A model generated the notes under the pieces. It was not told the origin of the DNA. It was given only the letters and a program-made list of their open reading frames with translations, and searched no databases. From Gammaproteobacteria bacterium (GTDB taxonomy: Bacteria > Pseudomonadota > Gammaproteobacteria > Burkholderiales > Burkholderiaceae_D): 35,549 nucleotides of DNA. Below, one piece after another: positions 33,261 through 35,549 of the stretch (positions are counted from its first letter, which is position 1; every line of letters begins with the position of its first letter). The translations under genes were made by a program, and so were the position numbers. The stretch spans positions 1 to 35,549 of the forward strand of contig CAJCIC010000103.1 of the NCBI GenBank assembly GCA_903970185.1, given 5' to 3'.

Positions 33261-35549
33261 GCGGTGGCGCGGCGCTTCGCGCCGGTAAAGCGTGCGAGGT
33301 GGCCGAGCAGCTCATCTTCCTGGTAAGGCTTTCCAAGATAGACGTTCACGCCCAGCTCCATCGCGAACTCGCGATGCTTGTCAGCTGTGCGCGAGGTAAT
33401 CATGACGATCGGGATCTTGGCGTAGCGCTCGTCGCCGCGCACGTTGCGGGTCAAATCGAAGCCATCCATGCGCGGCATCTCGATATCGACCAGCATCACG
33501 TCAGGTGTGTAGTCCTGCAGCTGCTGCAAGGCGTCGACACCATCTTTGGCAAGCACCACCTGGTAGCCTTCACGCGTGAGCAGACGCTGCGTCACGCGCC
33601 TCACCGTGAGCGAATCGTCAACCACCATCACGGTGGGCAGCGTCTCGAGGCCTGCGACCGGTTCAGAGCGCGGCTTGACCGGCTCTGGCGTGATCAGCTC
33701 GGCCACGGCACCGCCGATGAGCGGCTCTGCCACGACCTGCAGCACACGCTCGCGCTCGATCTGCTGCGCCAGCTGAACCGGATTCAAGATCAGCACGATG
33801 TCGCCCGAACCGAGCACGGTCGCACCGGCAATGCCTGACATGCGGGCGAGCTGCGGCCCGATGTTCTTGACCACCACTTCCTGGTTGCCGACAACTTCGT
33901 CGACGTGCACGGCGACGCGATCGCCGCCCGAGCGCAGGATCAATAGCGGCGAATAGCGTTGCGCAATCGGTGAGCGGTCGGCTTCACCCAAAAGCCCGGC
34001 GAGGAAATACAGCTTGACCGGCTGATTCAGCCACATCACATGGCCATCGTTGTAGGCCTGGGCGAGCGGCTGCGGACGAACCTGCTGCACCTGCTCGACG
34101 AGCACCGAAGGCAGCGCGTAAGTGCGCCCGGCGACGGTGACGAGCACGACCTGGGTCACAGCCAGGGTGAGCGGCAGGTTGATGGTAAAGCGCGTGCCGT
34201 GATCTGGGATGCTATCAACCGATACACGCCCGCCCAGACCCCCGGCCTCCGCACGCACCACGTCCATGCCGACGCCGCGCCCGGCCAGTTCGGTCACCTC
34301 GCTCGCCGTGGTGAAACCCGGCTGGAAGATCAGATCGGCGATGCGCGCATCGACCAGTTCCTCGTCATGGGCCAAAAGTCCGGTGGCGCGAGCCTTCTCG
34401 CGGATCCTCTCGACGTTAAGCCCGGCGCCATCATCGGAGAACACCAGCACGATCTCGTTACCTTCCTGCCTCACTTCAACGAGCAGTTCGCCGGTTTCGC
34501 TCTTGCCCTTGGCGAGGCGTTCGGCACGCGTTTCCACGCCATGCACGATGGCATTTCTCAGGAGATGCTCAAAGGGCGCGGCCATGCGTTCAAGGACGCT
34601 TCGATCGATTTCAACGCCACCACCCCGGATATCGAGGTTGACGCGCTTGTCGAGTTCCTTGGCGGACTGCCGCACCACGCGATAGAGGCGCTCGGATACG
34701 CTCGAAAACGGCACCATGCGCACGCGCATCAGGTCCTGCTGCAAATCGCGCGTCATGCGCTGCTGGGACGACAGATCACGCGTCGCGCCATCGAGGCTGC
34801 GCACCAGGTTTTGCTGCACCGTGCCGACGTCTGAGACCGACTCGGCCATCATGCGCGTGAGCTCCTGCAATCGCGTGAAGCGGTCGAACTCGAGCGGGTC
34901 AAAGCGTTCGCGCTCCTTGACCATCGAGAGCTGCGACTGCATCTGCGTTTCGGCCTGGATCTCAATTTCGCGCAGCTGGGAGCGCAAACGGGCCAGGTTT
35001 TCCGTCAGGTCACCCAGCGAGGTCCTGATCTGCGACACCTCATTTTCAAGGCGCGAGCGTGAAATACTGACTTCGCCGGCCTGGTTGACGAGGCGATCAA
35101 GAACGTCCGCGCGCACCCGCACCGCCTGCACCACGGCACCTGCGGCCTGTGGCTGTGCTGCGCCACGCGCGAGCGTCCTTGGCGCCTGCGCATGGATGGC
35201 TGTTGCCGGCACGGACATGGCCGCCGTCGCCTCCTCCGGCGAGAGCGCATGCTCTGCCTCGGCTTGCGTCTCGTCTCGCGCAGCAGCGTCGTCGCCCTGG
35301 GCGTGCTCGGGCGTGACCTCTGCAGCATCACCTGGGCGCATCAAGCCATCGTAAAGCTCGGTCGCGCGATCATGCATGGCCAACAGCTCTTCGAACGTGC
35401 CAGGCGGAATTTCGCGCAGGGTCAGGCCCGATTCGACACGCGTTTCCATTTCATGAACCACTTCACCCAAGCGCATTGCGCCAGCCATGCGCGCGCTGCC
35501 CTTGACGGTGTGCATGTGGCGCATGAGCGCCTGTGGAAATGACAGGTCA
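33257..35549 (-). CDS. Hybrid chemosensory histidine kinase ChpA/PilL/CheA-like, 5'-truncated
   Basis: About 763 residues of the C-terminal part are visible, and the frame continues past the window edge. A Met at 35524 lies inside the first visible domain and is not the start. Domains in order: an Hpt helix with HTVKGSARMAG (phospho-accepting His at 35510-35512), an Ala- and acid-rich linker, a CheA-type dimerisation region, a histidine-kinase ATPase with HLLRNAIVHGVE (N box), FSDDGAGL (G1) and GRGVGMDVV (G2), a CheW-like domain, and a receiver domain with VMVVDDSLTVRR and the phospho-accepting Asp in VDIEMPRMDG. This order is that of ChpA/PilL proteins controlling twitching motility. The CheA of flagellar chemotaxis normally lacks the C-terminal receiver. 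Confidence 0.9.
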   Translation of the reverse strand, partial: DLSFPQALMRHMHTVKGSARMAGAMRLGEVVHEMETRVESGLTLREIPPGTFEELLAMHDRATELYDGLMRPGDAAEVTPEHAQGDDAAARDETQAEAEHALSPEEATAAMSVPATAIHAQAPRTLARGAAQPQAAGAVVQAVRVRADVLDRLVNQAGEVSISRSRLENEVSQIRTSLGDLTENLARLRSQLREIEIQAETQMQSQLSMVKERERFDPLEFDRFTRLQELTRMMAESVSDVGTVQQNLVRSLDGATRDLSSQQRMTRDLQQDLMRVRMVPFSSVSERLYRVVRQSAKELDKRVNLDIRGGGVEIDRSVLERMAAPFEHLLRNAIVHGVETRAERLAKGKSETGELLVEVRQEGNEIVLVFSDDGAGLNVERIREKARATGLLAHDEELVDARIADLIFQPGFTTASEVTELAGRGVGMDVVRAEAGGLGGRVSVDSIPDHGTRFTINLPLTLAVTQVVLVTVAGRTYALPSVLVEQVQQVRPQPLAQAYNDGHVMWLNQPVKLYFLAGLLGEADRSPIAQRYSPLLILRSGGDRVAVHVDEVVGNQEVVVKNIGPQLARMSGIAGATVLGSGDIVLILNPVQLAQQIERERVLQVVAEPLIGGAVAELITPEPVKPRSEPVAGLETLPTVMVVDDSLTVRRVTQRLLTREGYQVVLAKDGVDALQQLQDYTPDVMLVDIEMPRMDGFDLTRNVRGDERYAKIPIVMITSRTADKHREFAMELGVNVYLGKPYQEDELLGHLARFTGAKRRATA

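Noticed and set aside
34040-34834. 264-codon open frame on the + strand
   Set aside because: It is the complement of the kinase gene; the His-rich translation has no domain.

Overview
The window looks like a piece of a betaproteobacterial chromosome, most likely Burkholderiales. Two blocks support this. One is the run yqgE-ruvX-pyrR-pyrB-pyrX-plsC, whose genes overlap at their stop and start codons. The other is an O-antigen type locus carrying a glycosyltransferase / epimerase / WbpL-like / WbpM-like run next to apaH, an arrangement I recall from Burkholderia O-antigen clusters (wbiF-wbiG-wbiH-wbiI, with apaH at the flank). No RNA gene, CRISPR array, transposase or integrase was seen.

Layout. 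Positions 1-6734 hold a 5'-truncated Wzx-type flippase, a zinc-ribbon methyltransferase, a GT2 glycosyltransferase, an NAD-dependent sugar epimerase/reductase, a polyprenyl-phosphate sugar-1-phosphate transferase and a large WbpM-type 4,6-dehydratase, all on the + strand and closely packed. Positions 6921-9972 hold a methyltransferase-GT2 fusion, a further methyltransferase and an FkbM methyltransferase, overlapping one another. Positions 10023-16337 hold an ABC exporter pair (Wzm/Wzt, the latter with a C-terminal carbohydrate-binding domain), a small methyltransferase, and an 1118-residue protein joining a methyltransferase, a GT4 glycosyltransferase and an RgpF-like domain. Positions 16415-19552 (- strand) hold a CmcI-type methyltransferase and a large polytopic membrane protein resembling GT-C enzymes. 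After a 610-base gap come a methyltransferase and a sulfotransferase (+), a GT9 glycosyltransferase (-), apaH and a rhamnosyltransferase-like GT2 (+), a flippase-like membrane protein (-) and an APS kinase cysC (+). From 26992 the content becomes housekeeping on the - strand (plsC, pyrX, pyrB, pyrR, ruvX, yqgE), then a photolyase (+) and a 5'-truncated ChpA/PilL-type hybrid histidine kinase (-).

How the genes fit together (inference). The WbpV/WbpL/WbpM-like set would make a 4,6-dideoxy-HexNAc nucleotide sugar and start a lipid-linked glycan. The glycosyltransferases extend it. The Wzm/Wzt pair would export a chain recognised by its modified end. Eight methyltransferase domains, one sulfotransferase and the PAPS-forming kinase imply a heavily methylated and possibly sulfated surface polysaccharide. 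The most unusual items are the two methyltransferase-glycosyltransferase fusions next to an end-recognising ABC exporter, and the sulfotransferase plus cysC pair in an O-antigen locus.
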